A DNA stretch of 64,000 bases from Micrococcaceae bacterium Sec5.1 (GTDB lineage Bacteria > Actinomycetota > Actinomycetes > Actinomycetales > Micrococcaceae). Positions within the stretch are counted from its first letter, which is position 1, and every line of letters starts with the position of its first letter. The position numbers were made by a program, and so were the translations under genes. Location of the stretch: contig CP143430.1 in NCBI GenBank assembly GCA_039636795.1, forward strand, positions 1,674,001 through 1,738,000, given 5' to 3'. The notes beneath the pieces are model-generated. The model did not search any database. It saw only the letters and a program-made list of their open reading frames with translations, and was not told the DNA's origin. Shown here in pieces: positions 36,938 through 46,242 of this stretch.

Positions 36938-38259
36938 TTGCCCAGGGTGGCATTCATGTTCTCGGCGAACTGCTGTGGCGTGATCGACTTGAGGAAGAGT
37001 TGGTCGATGTTGTTAAGCAGGGCCTCCGCCGCAGTCGGGCTTAGGGCTTGATCCCATGACTGCTGGAAGTTCGGGGCATTTTTGGCCAGGTCGTACACGA
37101 AGTTCAGGAAGTCCTTGTCCGGGGACGTTGCGAGCTTGTCTTCAATTCCGTTGACGATCGGGACCGAACCGGAGTTGATGTAGGCGTCAATGACCGTGTC
37201 TGTCATGATGCCCTCCTTGAAGAACTTCTTCGCCGTTTCCTTTTCTTTGTCGGTGGCCTTGGCCGAAATCGACATGTACTGGGCTGGGTTGCCTACGCCA
37301 TTCTTAGGATCTCCCTTGCCTCCCGCGACTGTCGGGAAGGTGACGAAGCCCAGTTTTCCGTCCTGGACGAAGTTCTGGCCTTCCTTCTTCATGGGTCCGT
37401 ACGTCCAGGAACCTTGAAGCAACATTGCTGCTTTGCCCGTGAACAACAGCGCCTGATCCGCCTTCGAATCTGCCGTGATGGAGGAGAAGCCCTTGATGAA
37501 GCCATCGGCGGACACCAGTTCCTGGATCTTGGTACCCGTTTCAATCACTGCAGGATCCATCCAAGCATTGGGCTTGCCCTCGAAGATCGCCTTGAATACC
37601 TCGGCGCCTCCGATGCGGTCCAGCAAGTACTCCAACCACATCATGGAGGTCCAGCGGGATTGACCGCCCAAGGAGAATGGGGCTACGCCCATGTCGTTGA
37701 AGGTCTTTACCAGCGACATGACGTCGTCCCAGGTCTTGGGTGGCTGCACCCCCGCCTTCTCAAAGAGCTCCTTGTTGTAGAACAGCACCACTGGGGCCAC
37801 GTACTGGTTGGGGAGGGCATAGATCTTGCCGTTGACGGTAGCCGCACCGAAGGAAGCGGGGAAGAACTTGTTTTTCAGATCCGGGTTGGCCTCGAACCAG
37901 CTGGTCAGGTCCTCCACCTGATTGGCCTCGGCGTAGGTCTTCAACGTCCCGCCACCCCATCCATAGACAATGGTGGGGGCCTGGCCGGCGCCGATCGCGG
38001 TTTTGATCTTCGTCTTGTAAGCATCGTTCTGGAAGTACGTCACAGCGATCTTGTTATCGGGGTTCGACGAACCAAAAGCATCGACGGCTTTCTGGATGGT
38101 GGTCTGGTTCGGCTCGCCGGAGAGGAACCACATGCTGGCGCCTCCTCCGCTCGCGCTGCCCGGTCCGGACGTACCGCAGGCACTGGTTGCCATGACTGCG
38201 AATGGCGTAACAGCCGCTAGAGCCAGAAAAGAACGCCGTGATGATTGGAACTGCTTCAT
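36934..38259 (-). CDS. Sugar ABC transporter substrate-binding lipoprotein
   Basis: A 441-residue extracellular binding protein of the SBP_bac_1 type. The N terminus has SSRRSFLALAA (a twin-arginine-like signal) and a Cys in ATSACG that probably carries the lipid anchor, though the -3 residue is not the usual one. The rest has the two-lobed fold with GWGGGTLKTYAEA and VGNPAQYMSIS. It sets the sugar specificity of the importer; the sugar is unknown. ATG 38259 follows GGAGAAGC. Confidence 0.92.
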   Translation of the reverse strand: MKQFQSSRRSFLALAAVTPFAVMATSACGTSGPGSASGGGASMWFLSGEPNQTTIQKAVDAFGSSNPDNKIAVTYFQNDAYKTKIKTAIGAGQAPTIVYGWGGGTLKTYAEANQVEDLTSWFEANPDLKNKFFPASFGAATVNGKIYALPNQYVAPVVLFYNKELFEKAGVQPPKTWDDVMSLVKTFNDMGVAPFSLGGQSRWTSMMWLEYLLDRIGGAEVFKAIFEGKPNAWMDPAVIETGTKIQELVSADGFIKGFSSITADSKADQALLFTGKAAMLLQGSWTYGPMKKEGQNFVQDGKLGFVTFPTVAGGKGDPKNGVGNPAQYMSISAKATDKEKETAKKFFKEGIMTDTVIDAYINSGSVPIVNGIEDKLATSPDKDFLNFVYDLAKNAPNFQQSWDQALSPTAAEALLNNIDQLFLKSITPQQFAENMNATLGK

Positions 38260-38339
38260 TGCTTCTCCATGTGTAGTCGCCTCGTTGGGCACGTTGCGGT
38301 GCCCATCTCCCAAAGGAGTGACCATCTCCCGAAAAATAC

Positions 38340-38351
38340 CGAAATATTTCG
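38340..38351. promoter_or_regulatory. LacI-family operator 1 (upstream of ABC operon)
   Basis: CGAAATATTTCG is a perfect 12-bp palindrome 80 bp upstream of the binding-protein start. An identical copy lies at 38483-38494. Confidence 0.8.
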
Positions 38352-38359
38352 CGAATGCG

Positions 38360-38379
38360 GTTTAGGTCACGGTCTAAAC
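38360..38379. promoter_or_regulatory. Inverted repeat of unknown factor
   Basis: GTTTAG (38360-38365) and CTAAAC (38374-38379) form a perfect 6-bp dyad with 8-bp spacer. A weak CRP-like site (AGTGC-N6-TCACA, 38383-38398) follows. Confidence 0.35.
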
Positions 38380-38482
38380 TAAAGTGCATTCCATCACACG
38401 TCAAGGTTTACTTTTCGCTGCTTGAGCTGCTGTGGGCGCCTTCTTGAGCTTTCCCTCGGCATCCCGCATACTCGAAACAAGC

Positions 38483-38494
38483 CGAAATATTTCG
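38483..38494. promoter_or_regulatory. LacI-family operator 2 (at the lacI-type gene start)
   Basis: A second exact CGAAATATTTCG palindrome ends 14 nt before the regulator's ATG, where it would block its own transcription or initiation. It supports autoregulation. Confidence 0.8.
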
Positions 38495-38508
38495 AAAGCA
38501 GGGGGATT

Positions 38509-39612
38509 ATGGAACGCGAGCTGCGTCCGCTCAAGCTCACACTGGCTGCCGTGGCCAAAGAGGTGGGTGTCTCAGCGCCTACGGTTTCCAAGGTGGTGAA
38601 CGGCAGGGAGGACGTGGCCGAGGAAACCCGGGCGCGCGTGCTGGCGGCCTTGCAGCGAACCGGATACAAATCGCCGCTCCAACGCAAAAGCCTTCCCGCC
38701 CGGCAGTCAGTTGAGGTGGTTTTCGACTCCCTGAACTCGGCCTACTCCGTGGAAGTCCTCAACGGCGTGATGGAGCATGCGGCGGTCTCGGACATGGAGG
38801 TCATCCTCTCGGTCACCAGCAGGCAAACAGCGTCACCTTTGGGACCGGAGGAGCGGGCTCAACGCATCATCGACGAAGGACGCAGCGGAATGATCGTGGT
38901 CACTTCCGCCTTTGGCTCGGCACAGTTGGAAGCCTTCCAACGACGCCGGATCCCCATCGTGGTGGTGGACCCCCTCAACCCGCCGCCGGCAGAGGTGTTC
39001 AGCGTGGGTGCCAGCAACTGGGCCGGCGGCAAGGCCGCAGCGACGCACCTGCTCGAGTTGGGACACCGCAAGATTGCCTACATAGGCGGTCCTGCCACGG
39101 CGGAATGCAGCCAGGCGCGGCTCCACGGCTATATGGCCGCACTCATGGCGGAGGGCATCGCTGTGGACGACGACTATGTCTCCGCGGGCCCCTTTCGGCC
39201 CGAGAATGGTGTGAGAGGCATGAAGGCCCTGCTGGCACTTGAAGATCCGCCCACGGCAATATTCGCTGGAAGCGACAGCATCGCGTTGGGTGTCCTGGCA
39301 GAAGCGCGAAGGCAGGACATCCGGATTCCGAAGGACATGAGCCTGGTCGGTTTCGACGGCACCCATCAGGCGGAAGAATCCGTTCCACCCCTGACCTCCG
39401 TCTCACAGCCACTACAGGAAATGGGCCGTTCGGCCCTGCGGTTCATCCTGCGCCAGGTCCATGGCGAAGATATCGATTCCCGAAGGGTGGAGCTGGCTAC
39501 GCACTTGGTGGTCCGTGAGTCCACGGCGCCGCCGCCCGCATCCAAGGTCAAACCTGCGTCCAAGGCCAAGCCTGCATCTAAGGCCCAGTCCGCCCGCGGC
39601 AAAGTCGGATAA
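38509..39612 (+). CDS. LacI-family transcriptional regulator
   Basis: A 367-residue repressor. The N-terminal HTH (about 9-35) has TLAAVAKEVGVSAPTVSKVVNG, seen as AKEVGVSAPTVSKV, followed by the hinge and a periplasmic-binding-type domain. A C-terminal tail of PASKVK/PASKAK/PASKAQ repeats is unusual. It is divergent from the sugar ABC operon and flanked by two identical palindromes, so it probably represses that operon and itself until the sugar or a keto derivative binds. ATG 38509 follows AGGGGG. Confidence 0.93.
   Translation: MERELRPLKLTLAAVAKEVGVSAPTVSKVVNGREDVAEETRARVLAALQRTGYKSPLQRKSLPARQSVEVVFDSLNSAYSVEVLNGVMEHAAVSDMEVILSVTSRQTASPLGPEERAQRIIDEGRSGMIVVTSAFGSAQLEAFQRRRIPIVVVDPLNPPPAEVFSVGASNWAGGKAAATHLLELGHRKIAYIGGPATAECSQARLHGYMAALMAEGIAVDDDYVSAGPFRPENGVRGMKALLALEDPPTAIFAGSDSIALGVLAEARRQDIRIPKDMSLVGFDGTHQAEESVPPLTSVSQPLQEMGRSALRFILRQVHGEDIDSRRVELATHLVVRESTAPPPASKVKPASKAKPASKAQSARGKVG
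39538..39591 (+). repeat. 18-bp in-frame repeat, three copies, in the lacI-type gene
   Basis: Three tandem 18-bp units encode PASKVK, PASKAK and PASKAQ, giving a Lys-rich C-terminal tail. Confidence 0.75.
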
Positions 39613-39614
39613 CG

Positions 39615-41093
39615 CTAAAGAAGCCGCCGCCGTCGAGGCGTAAGAGAGACGGGCGGAATGGCGTCATACAGCAGCACCCGCACCCAACGCTCACCCGTCT
39701 CACGGAACTCCGCACGGCTGGCGAAACGGTAAAGATAGCTGCGCGCACGTACCCAACGCGGCCGTTCGCCGTCGAACGGGTCATGGCGAAGCAGCCCAAG
39801 CGTGGTCTCGTCTGCCTCCAACAGCTTCTCCAGGAAGGCATAGAACCAACCCTCGTGGACGGTCCGCAGCGGCAGGAACCACATGAGCCAATCCAGCCTG
39901 AGGTGATACGGCGCCCATTGCCGTGGCAGACGGCGGAGGTCGCCGGGTTTGCCTTTGAAGCCGTACTCCAGCCATTGGTCGTCAGCTGCATCGGGCTCTT
40001 CAGCCATGGTGCCTTCGACGACGATCTCGATCCGCTGCTTCGTCACCGTACCGAACGCACCATAGGCATTGACCAGGCGCCAGCGGTTGAAGCTCGCATT
40101 CATGAGTTGCTGGCGCGAGAAGAGGTTCAGGAGCGGCCGGTAACTGAGGACCAGCAACAGGACCGTCACGGCAAGTACGACGACGAGCCACCACAGCGGT
40201 GTTTCGGCACCCGGGTGCCACTCGAGCGGAATGACGGGAAGAACAGCATGCGGCACCGGATCACTCACTGCAGCGAAGGCGAGAACGATTGCCATCCAGT
40301 TCAGCCAGGCAAAATTACCGCTGCCCACCAACCAAAGCTGCGTCACAATGATGATTCCTGCCGCGATACTGGCCAGCGGTTGGGGCGCGAACAGGAAGAA
40401 CGGAACCACCAACTGCGCGAAGTGGTTTCCCACCACTTCCACCTTGTGCAGAGGACGGGGGAGGAGATGGAACTGCCGGCTCAGCGGTCCGGGCATCGGC
40501 TGCGTCTCGTGGTGGTAGAACATCGCCGAAAGGTCGCGCCACTCACGCCCGCCCCTGATTTTGATCATTCCCGCGCCGAACTCAAGCCGGAACACCAGCC
40601 ACACAATCAGGATCAGGATGGTAGTGGGCGGCGGAACCTGGTCCGAGCCAAGGAACGCTACGGTGAAACCGGCCTCCAGCAGCAGGATCTCCCAGCCAAA
40701 GCCATAGAACGTCTGGCCCACATTGACGATCGACATGTACAGGAACCAGAGGGCGAGGAACGCCACCATCGGCAGCCACGGTGGTCCCAACTGCGGCAAG
40801 CCCAACACCAGCAAGGCGGACACCGCGATGCCCACCCAACAGACTGCACGCAGCAAGGCATCCGAGTAACGCCACTGAAAGAGAGTGGGCCGGGCCAGAC
40901 GCCGCGCCATCTCAAGAAACGAAGGTACGGGAAGCAAGCCACGCTCGCCAAGAAGGGCCGGAAACTGGTTCATGGTGGAGAGGAACGCAACCAGATAGAG
41001 GGCGGCCGTACCGCGTTGCAATACCTGCCGCGCGAATTCGTAGTTCCGCGCGTCAAACCAATCCTGCGCATCAAACCAGGCCAGCCACTCCAC
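39615..41093 (-). CDS. Lipase-maturation-factor-like membrane protein
   Basis: A 492-residue integral membrane protein of the DUF1222/LMF1-like family. It has about eight hydrophobic helices, with WRYSDALLRAVCW, GWEILLLEAGF and FRLEFGAGMIKIRGG in the first half and WLEYGFKGKPGDLRRLPRQW, seen as GFKGKPGDLRRLPRQW, near the C terminus. Animal LMF1 helps lipases fold; the bacterial role is unknown. GTG 41093 has no ribosome site but TAACGT ends 6 nt before it, so the mRNA is probably leaderless. Its stop is 2 bp from that of the LacI gene. Confidence 0.88.
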   Translation of the reverse strand: MEWLAWFDAQDWFDARNYEFARQVLQRGTAALYLVAFLSTMNQFPALLGERGLLPVPSFLEMARRLARPTLFQWRYSDALLRAVCWVGIAVSALLVLGLPQLGPPWLPMVAFLALWFLYMSIVNVGQTFYGFGWEILLLEAGFTVAFLGSDQVPPPTTILILIVWLVFRLEFGAGMIKIRGGREWRDLSAMFYHHETQPMPGPLSRQFHLLPRPLHKVEVVGNHFAQLVVPFFLFAPQPLASIAAGIIIVTQLWLVGSGNFAWLNWMAIVLAFAAVSDPVPHAVLPVIPLEWHPGAETPLWWLVVVLAVTVLLLVLSYRPLLNLFSRQQLMNASFNRWRLVNAYGAFGTVTKQRIEIVVEGTMAEEPDAADDQWLEYGFKGKPGDLRRLPRQWAPYHLRLDWLMWFLPLRTVHEGWFYAFLEKLLEADETTLGLLRHDPFDGERPRWVRARSYLYRFASRAEFRETGERWVRVLLYDAIPPVSLTPRRRRLL

Positions 41094-41099
41094 AATTCC

Positions 41100-41105
41100 A
41101 CGTTA
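41100..41105 (-). promoter_or_regulatory. Putative -10 of the LMF-like gene (leaderless)
   Basis: TAACGT on the minus strand ends 6 nt before the GTG start. Confidence 0.45.
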
Positions 41106-41157
41106 CGCGCGGGAAAGAAGTGGTCAAGCAGGGTTTTCCACTTACCCGGGTGCTACG

Positions 41158-41187
41158 TTCGCACGCTTCTGCGGCTGCTGGGATACT
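41158..41187 (+). promoter_or_regulatory. Putative dxr promoter (leaderless)
   Basis: TTCGCA (41158-41163) and GATACT (41182-41187) are 18 bp apart, and the -10 ends 6 nt before the dxr ATG. No ribosome site is present. Confidence 0.5.
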
Positions 41188-41193
41188 TAAGCA

Positions 41194-42378
41194 ATGCAGC
41201 CGCGCAAGATCGTCATCCTCGGGTCCACGGGTTCCATCGGCACACAGGCGATTGACGTCGTCGACGGCGCCCCGCACCTTTTCGAAGTGGTGGCACTGAG
41301 CGCCGGCGGCGGAAACCTCGAACTGCTCGCCCAGCAGGCTGTCCACACGCGGGCGCAGGCTGTAGGCATTGCCTACGGCGATCCGGAAGCACTACAGAAC
41401 TTGATTGACGCCGCGGCAGCCCGAAGCGGCTTGCGTAGCTTTGCTCCGGAAATTTTCGTTGGTCCGGACGCGTCCACCCGTATCGCGGAAGTCGAATGCG
41501 ACGTCGTTCTCAACGGCATCACCGGCTCCATTGGACTGGCGCCCACCCTGGCCGCGCTCGCATCCGGTGCCACCTTGGCGCTCGCCAACAAGGAGTCGCT
41601 GATTGTCGGTGGTGCCCTGGTGAAAGCGGCCGCAGCCCCTGGCCAGATCGTGCCTGTTGATTCCGAACATTCAGCCATCGCCCAGTGCCTGCGTTCGGGT
41701 ACTGATCAGGAGGTGGAGAAATTGATTCTCACGGCCTCCGGCGGTCCTTTCCGCGGCCGCAGCCGTGCGCAGCTTCACGATGTCACACCCGCCGAGGCTC
41801 TGGCGCATCCCACCTGGGATATGGGCCTCATGGTCACCACCAACTCGGCGAGCCTCGTTAACAAGGGCCTGGAAGTGATCGAGGCACATCTGCTGTTCGA
41901 TGTACCCCTGGACAGGATCGACGTCGTGGTCCATCCACAGTCGGTGGTCCACTCCATGGTTCAGTTCGTGGATGGGTCCATCATCGCCCAGGCGTCGCCG
42001 CCTGACATGCGGCTTCCCATTGCCTTGGGACTGGGTTGGCCTGGGAGGGTTCCAAGGGCTGCCCAACCATGTGACTGGACCCAAGCCACAAGTTGGACAT
42101 TCGAACCACTGGACTCGGTTGCGTTTCCGGCAGTGGAGCTCGCCAAGGAGGCCGCGAAGCAGGGCAGCACCTACCCTGCCGTCTTCAACGCGACCAACGA
42201 GGAAGCCGTGGAGGCTTTCCACGCGGGCCGCATCCGCTTTACGGACATCGTTGACACGGTGGAGTCCGTCCTCAGCGAACATTCAGGTTCTTCGGAGCTT
42301 ACGGTGGAGTCCGTGCTGGATGCTGAGAGTTGGGCACGCACGCGCACCCATGATCGTTTAGCCAACAGCGCCGTATAA
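41194..42378 (+). CDS. dxr: 1-deoxy-D-xylulose 5-phosphate reductoisomerase
   Basis: Dxr makes 2-C-methyl-D-erythritol 4-phosphate with NADPH, the first committed step of the MEP isoprenoid pathway. The 394-residue product has the NADPH motif [27 protein letters not shown], the metal-binding [13 protein letters not shown] and [10 protein letters not shown]. It lies close to ispG, another MEP gene, with the M50 protease between. Its mRNA seems leaderless. Confidence 0.97.
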   Translation: MQPRKIVILGSTGSIGTQAIDVVDGAPHLFEVVALSAGGGNLELLAQQAVHTRAQAVGIAYGDPEALQNLIDAAAARSGLRSFAPEIFVGPDASTRIAEVECDVVLNGITGSIGLAPTLAALASGATLALANKESLIVGGALVKAAAAPGQIVPVDSEHSAIAQCLRSGTDQEVEKLILTASGGPFRGRSRAQLHDVTPAEALAHPTWDMGLMVTTNSASLVNKGLEVIEAHLLFDVPLDRIDVVVHPQSVVHSMVQFVDGSIIAQASPPDMRLPIALGLGWPGRVPRAAQPCDWTQATSWTFEPLDSVAFPAVELAKEAAKQGSTYPAVFNATNEEAVEAFHAGRIRFTDIVDTVESVLSEHSGSSELTVESVLDAESWARTRTHDRLANSAV

Positions 42379-42392
42379 ACAAAGAACCCCCT

Positions 42393-42416
42393 ATGGAAGC
42401 AGTCCCGTCGGTATGA
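42393..42416 (+). CDS. Possible seven-codon upstream ORF (MEAVPSV)
   Basis: ATG 42393 opens a seven-codon frame whose TGA (42414-42416) overlaps the protease ATG at 42413 in an ATGA. The protease start itself has no ribosome site, so coupled reinitiation is possible. Short frames also arise by chance. Confidence 0.25.
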   Translation: MEAVPSV

Positions 42417-43744
42417 GTCCCGTCCTTCTTTTCATCCTTGGAGTCGTCTTCGTCGCCCTCGGCGTCGCAGTATCCATCGCTTTGCACGAGGTTGGCCACC
42501 TGGTCCCCGCGAAGCTCTTTAAAGTGCGCGTGACCAAGTACATGATTGGCTTCGGGCCCACCTTGTGGTCCAAGAAGAAGGGTGAAACGGAGTACGGCTT
42601 CAAGGCGCTTCCCTTGGGTGGCTACGTGGCCATGATTGGCATGTATCCGCCCAACAAAGAAGATGGCGGGGTGCGTCCGTCCAGCACGGGCATGTTCCAG
42701 ACTCTTGCCAGTGAGGCCCGTTCGGTCGCGCATGAAGAAGTGGGCCCGGGGGATGAAGGCAGGGTCTTTTACAAGCTGCCGGTCTGGAAGAAAATCATCA
42801 TCATGCTCGGCGGACCGGCCATGAACATGCTCATCGGTTTGGTCCTCCTGGCCGTCCTGCTCATGGGTTTTGGCGTTGCCACGGCCACCACCACCATCGC
42901 GGACGTCTCAAAATGCCAGGTGGCTGCCGGCAAAACGGTGGACCCGGATTCGGCGGACTGCAAGCCAACACCCGCGGCGGCCGCCGGGCTGCAGCCGAAC
43001 GACACCGTCAAGACTTTCGACGGCAAAGCCGTCACCAGCTGGGATGAACTCACCGGCTGGATCCGGGCCTCGGCGGGCCGGGAAGTACCCATCACCGTAG
43101 AACGCAACGGCTCGGAAGTTTCCACCACCGTTACTCCAGTCTTGTCCTCGCGGCCGGTTGTCGGTGCCGATGGACGCCAGGAGCAGGATGCCAACGGCGT
43201 GCTGAAGTACCAGGAGGTTGGCTTCCTGGGAATCGGCGCGCAGAGCGCCTTGGTTCCCCAGCCGGCGTCGTCCGTCCTTCCCATGGCAGGGGAGAATATT
43301 AAGCAGATTTCCGGAGTAATACTTAACCTGCCTGCCCGTGTGGTTGGGGTGGCGAAGGCCGCCTTCAGCGAGGAACCCCGTGATCCCAACGGCCCCATCA
43401 GTGTGGTTGGCGTCGGTCGGGTGGCCGGGGAAGTTGCTGCCATGGAAGAGGTACCGCTCCAGGCACGCATTGGAACGTTGGTAGGGCTGCTTGCCGGCCT
43501 GAACTTCGCGCTGGCCATCTTCAACCTTGTACCCCTGCTGCCCCTCGACGGCGGCCATGTGGCGGGCGCCCTGTATGAGGGGGCCCGGCGCCAGGTGGCA
43601 AGGCTGAGGGGAAAGCCGGATCCAGGTGCTTTCGATATCGCAAAGCTGCTTCCCGCTACATATGTGGTGGCAGCGCTGCTGATGGCCATGGGCGCGCTCC
43701 TGATTTACGCGGACATCGTCAAGCCGGTGAATATCTTTGGCTGA
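42413..43744 (+). CDS. M50 family site-2 metalloprotease (RseP/Rip1-like)
   Basis: A 443-residue membrane-embedded zinc protease. The first helix contains HEVGH (His25, Glu26, His29), followed by the GFGP and GGYV motifs, a PDZ domain near residues 180-240, and the last catalytic LDGGHV near residue 380. Such proteases cut anti-sigma factors and other membrane proteins. In actinobacteria the gene stands between dxr and ispG, as here. Confidence 0.95.
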   Translation: MSPVLLFILGVVFVALGVAVSIALHEVGHLVPAKLFKVRVTKYMIGFGPTLWSKKKGETEYGFKALPLGGYVAMIGMYPPNKEDGGVRPSSTGMFQTLASEARSVAHEEVGPGDEGRVFYKLPVWKKIIIMLGGPAMNMLIGLVLLAVLLMGFGVATATTTIADVSKCQVAAGKTVDPDSADCKPTPAAAAGLQPNDTVKTFDGKAVTSWDELTGWIRASAGREVPITVERNGSEVSTTVTPVLSSRPVVGADGRQEQDANGVLKYQEVGFLGIGAQSALVPQPASSVLPMAGENIKQISGVILNLPARVVGVAKAAFSEEPRDPNGPISVVGVGRVAGEVAAMEEVPLQARIGTLVGLLAGLNFALAIFNLVPLLPLDGGHVAGALYEGARRQVARLRGKPDPGAFDIAKLLPATYVVAALLMAMGALLIYADIVKPVNIFG

Positions 43745-43815
43745 AACCCCTGACCGGGACCCGGGGCCTGCAGAGTGAGCTGCAATGGATGGCGGATCAT
43801 CGCTACGCGTCGGGA

Positions 43816-43821
43816 TAGGCT
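43816..43821 (+). promoter_or_regulatory. Putative -10 of the YciI gene (leaderless)
   Basis: TAGGCT ends 6 nt before the YciI ATG, and no ribosome site is seen. Confidence 0.45.
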
Positions 43822-43827
43822 AGTTTC

Positions 43828-44121
43828 ATGACTGTTTTCGCTGTTGAGTATGTATACGTCGCCGAATCCGGCGCCCTCCGCGACGAAGCCCGCCCGTCGC
43901 ACCGCGCCTGGCTGGGCAACCTCGCAGAGGACGGCACGCTGCTTGCGAGCGGACCCTACGGTGATGGTGCCGGCGCACTGCTCATCTTCAAATCAGCAGA
44001 TGAAGCCGAACTCAATGACCTCCTGAAGCAGGATCCGTTCGCCGAAGCCGGCGTCATAGCCGGCATCCGCACCACGGAATGGGACCCCATTATCGGCGTC
44101 CTGGCTGCCCACGCATCCTAG
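43828..44121 (+). CDS. YciI family protein
   Basis: A 97-residue YciI-like protein with a ferredoxin-like (dimeric alpha-beta barrel) fold. It has [26 protein letters not shown], visible as RPSHRAWL and LASGPYGDG, and DPFAEAGVI. YciI proteins are often small enzymes or ligand binders of unknown role. It separates the protease and ispG genes. Confidence 0.9.
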   Translation: MTVFAVEYVYVAESGALRDEARPSHRAWLGNLAEDGTLLASGPYGDGAGALLIFKSADEAELNDLLKQDPFAEAGVIAGIRTTEWDPIIGVLAAHAS

Positions 44122-44170
44122 CTCCGGCGTCCTCCACCACAACGATCCACCCCAAACCCAAGGAGTCCAC

Positions 44171-45337
44171 GTGACCTCGGTCAGCCTGGGAATGCCAGCA
44201 GCCCCACCCCCCGTCCTTGCCCCGCGCCGTAAGACGCGGCAGATCAAGGTTGGATCCGTTGGCGTTGGCTCCGATTCACCTATCAGCGTGCAGTCCATGA
44301 CTACCACGCCCACCACGGATATCAACGCCACGCTTCAACAGATCGCCGAACTGACGGCCTCCGGCTGCGACATCGTCCGCGTTGCCTGCCCGTCAGCGGA
44401 CGACGCCGAGGCGTTGCCGATCATCGCCCGGAAATCCCAGATCCCCGTGATCGCCGATATCCACTTCCAGCCGAAGTACGTTTTCGCGGCCATTGAAGCA
44501 GGATGCGCAGCGGTCCGTGTGAACCCCGGCAATATCCGGAAGTTCGATGACCAGGTCAAGGAAATTGCCGCGGCCGCGAAGGACCATGGGACGTCTATCC
44601 GCATTGGCGTCAACGCTGGTTCCCTGGAGCCGGGCATCATGAAGAAGTACGGCAAGGCCACCCCTGAAGCGCTGGTGGAGTCCGCTGTCTGGGAGGCCTC
44701 GCTCTTCGAAGAGCACGGTTTCCACGACTTCAAGATCTCCGTGAAGCACAACGACCCCGTCATCATGGTTGCTGCCTACGAGATGCTCGCCGAAAAGGGC
44801 GACTGGCCCCTGCACCTTGGCGTAACCGAAGCCGGTCCGGCGTTCCAGGGAACCATCAAGTCCGCGACTGCTTTCGGGGCACTGCTGTCCCGCGGAATCG
44901 GTGACACCATCCGCGTTTCCCTCTCGGCGCCGCCCGTGGAGGAAATCAAGGTAGGCAACCAGATCCTGCAGTCATTGAACCTGCGCCCGCGCAAGCTTGA
45001 GATTGTGTCCTGCCCGTCCTGTGGCCGCGCCCAGGTGGACGTGTACACGTTGGCTGAGCAGGTAACCGCCGGCCTTGAGGGGATGGAAATCCCCCTCCGC
45101 GTGGCCGTCATGGGCTGTGTAGTCAACGGCCCGGGTGAAGCCCGCGAAGCGGACCTCGGTGTAGCCTCCGGAAACGGCAAAGGCCAGATTTTCGTGAAGG
45201 GCGAAGTCATCAAGACAGTGCCTGAAAGCGAAATTGTTGAGACACTGATCGAAGAGGCCATGCGTATCGCTGAAGAGATGGGGGAGGCCGATGGCGAAGA
45301 TGCTGTCAAGGGTAGCCCCGTGGTTAGCGTCTCGTAA
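44171..45337 (+). CDS. ispG: 4-hydroxy-3-methylbut-2-enyl diphosphate synthase (GcpE)
   Basis: IspG reduces MEcPP to HMBPP with a [4Fe-4S] cluster, late in the MEP pathway. The 388-residue product has [19 protein letters not shown] at the start and the cluster-binding Cys residues in [11 protein letters not shown] and [14 protein letters not shown] 44171 follows AAGGAG. It forms part of the dxr-ispG isoprenoid locus. Confidence 0.97.
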   Translation: MTSVSLGMPAAPPPVLAPRRKTRQIKVGSVGVGSDSPISVQSMTTTPTTDINATLQQIAELTASGCDIVRVACPSADDAEALPIIARKSQIPVIADIHFQPKYVFAAIEAGCAAVRVNPGNIRKFDDQVKEIAAAAKDHGTSIRIGVNAGSLEPGIMKKYGKATPEALVESAVWEASLFEEHGFHDFKISVKHNDPVIMVAAYEMLAEKGDWPLHLGVTEAGPAFQGTIKSATAFGALLSRGIGDTIRVSLSAPPVEEIKVGNQILQSLNLRPRKLEIVSCPSCGRAQVDVYTLAEQVTAGLEGMEIPLRVAVMGCVVNGPGEAREADLGVASGNGKGQIFVKGEVIKTVPESEIVETLIEEAMRIAEEMGEADGEDAVKGSPVVSVS

Positions 45338-46178
45338 CGAGACAGGCCTGGGGGTTAGGGTGCTCGGCAGTGCCGACACCTTGGCCCTTCGCGCGCTTGC
45401 GAGCGAAGATCCCGTTGCCAACGTCTTCATCCTGGCGCACCTGGACAGCGTAGGATCGGCCGCGCCCACCAGCGGCGGCGCCAGCGTCTTTGGCGTGTTC
45501 GACGACGACACCCTCCTTGGAGCTTGTTGGGCGGGAGCCAACCTGGTACCGGTGCAACTCGATCCCGGGCTTACCGGATATGTAGCTACGGCGGCCCACC
45601 AATCCGGCAGGCGATACGCCTCCATCTTTGGGCCAGCAGAAACGGTGCTGGCCCTCTACTCCCGCTTTGAGCAGTTGGGCCACTTCGCGCACGAAGTCCG
45701 CTCCAGGCAGCCCCTTTTGACCATTTCCGGTGGACCGGCCATCGAAGCCAATCCTTTGCTGACCTTCGGCACCATGGCGGACTTCGAACGCATCCTGCCC
45801 GCCTGCGCCGCCATGTTCGAAGAAGAAGTTGGCTACTCGCCGTTCCTGGGCGGCCAGGACTTCTACAGCAGGCGCGTTGCCGGGCTTATCCGCCAAGGGC
45901 ATTCGCTGGTCCACATCGACGCTGCCGGGACCGTTGTTTTCAAAGCAGAGTTGGGTGCAGTTACCCAGGACGTCACGCAGGTCCAAGGCGTATGGATGAA
46001 TCCGGAGATGCGTGGGCACCACCAGAGCGCTGGCTACATGGCCGCCGTCGTAAATCTCTCACGTACCTTTGCGCCCGTAACGAGCCTGTACGTCAATGAC
46101 TACAACGCCAAGGCCCGGGCCACCTACGAAAGAGTCGGCTTCGAGCAAGTCGGCACGTTCGCAACAGTCCTCTTCTAG
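45291..46178 (+). CDS. GNAT-family acetyltransferase (DUF4081 plus GNAT)
   Basis: A 295-residue protein with an N-terminal DUF4081 segment (about 20-130) and a C-terminal GNAT domain whose acetyl-CoA loop is near [18 protein letters not shown]. The substrate is unknown. It starts inside ispG with an overlap of 47 bp; the strong GGGAGG before ATG 45291 supports that start. It is often found next to ispG in this family of bacteria. Confidence 0.88.
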   Translation: MAKMLSRVAPWLASRNETGLGVRVLGSADTLALRALASEDPVANVFILAHLDSVGSAAPTSGGASVFGVFDDDTLLGACWAGANLVPVQLDPGLTGYVATAAHQSGRRYASIFGPAETVLALYSRFEQLGHFAHEVRSRQPLLTISGGPAIEANPLLTFGTMADFERILPACAAMFEEEVGYSPFLGGQDFYSRRVAGLIRQGHSLVHIDAAGTVVFKAELGAVTQDVTQVQGVWMNPEMRGHHQSAGYMAAVVNLSRTFAPVTSLYVNDYNAKARATYERVGFEQVGTFATVLF

Positions 46179-46180
46179 CC

Positions 46181-46242
46181 CAAGTAAGTAGCAGTTAACG
46201 CCGTTTTGGGGGCTCTAAACGGCATCAGCTGCTACTTACTTG
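46181..46242. terminator. Long inverted repeat after the GNAT gene
   Basis: Arms of 26 bp (46181-46206 and 46217-46242) pair with three non-Watson-Crick positions and a 10-nt loop. Probably a terminator. The end of the right arm is repeated at 47040-47055. Confidence 0.75.
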
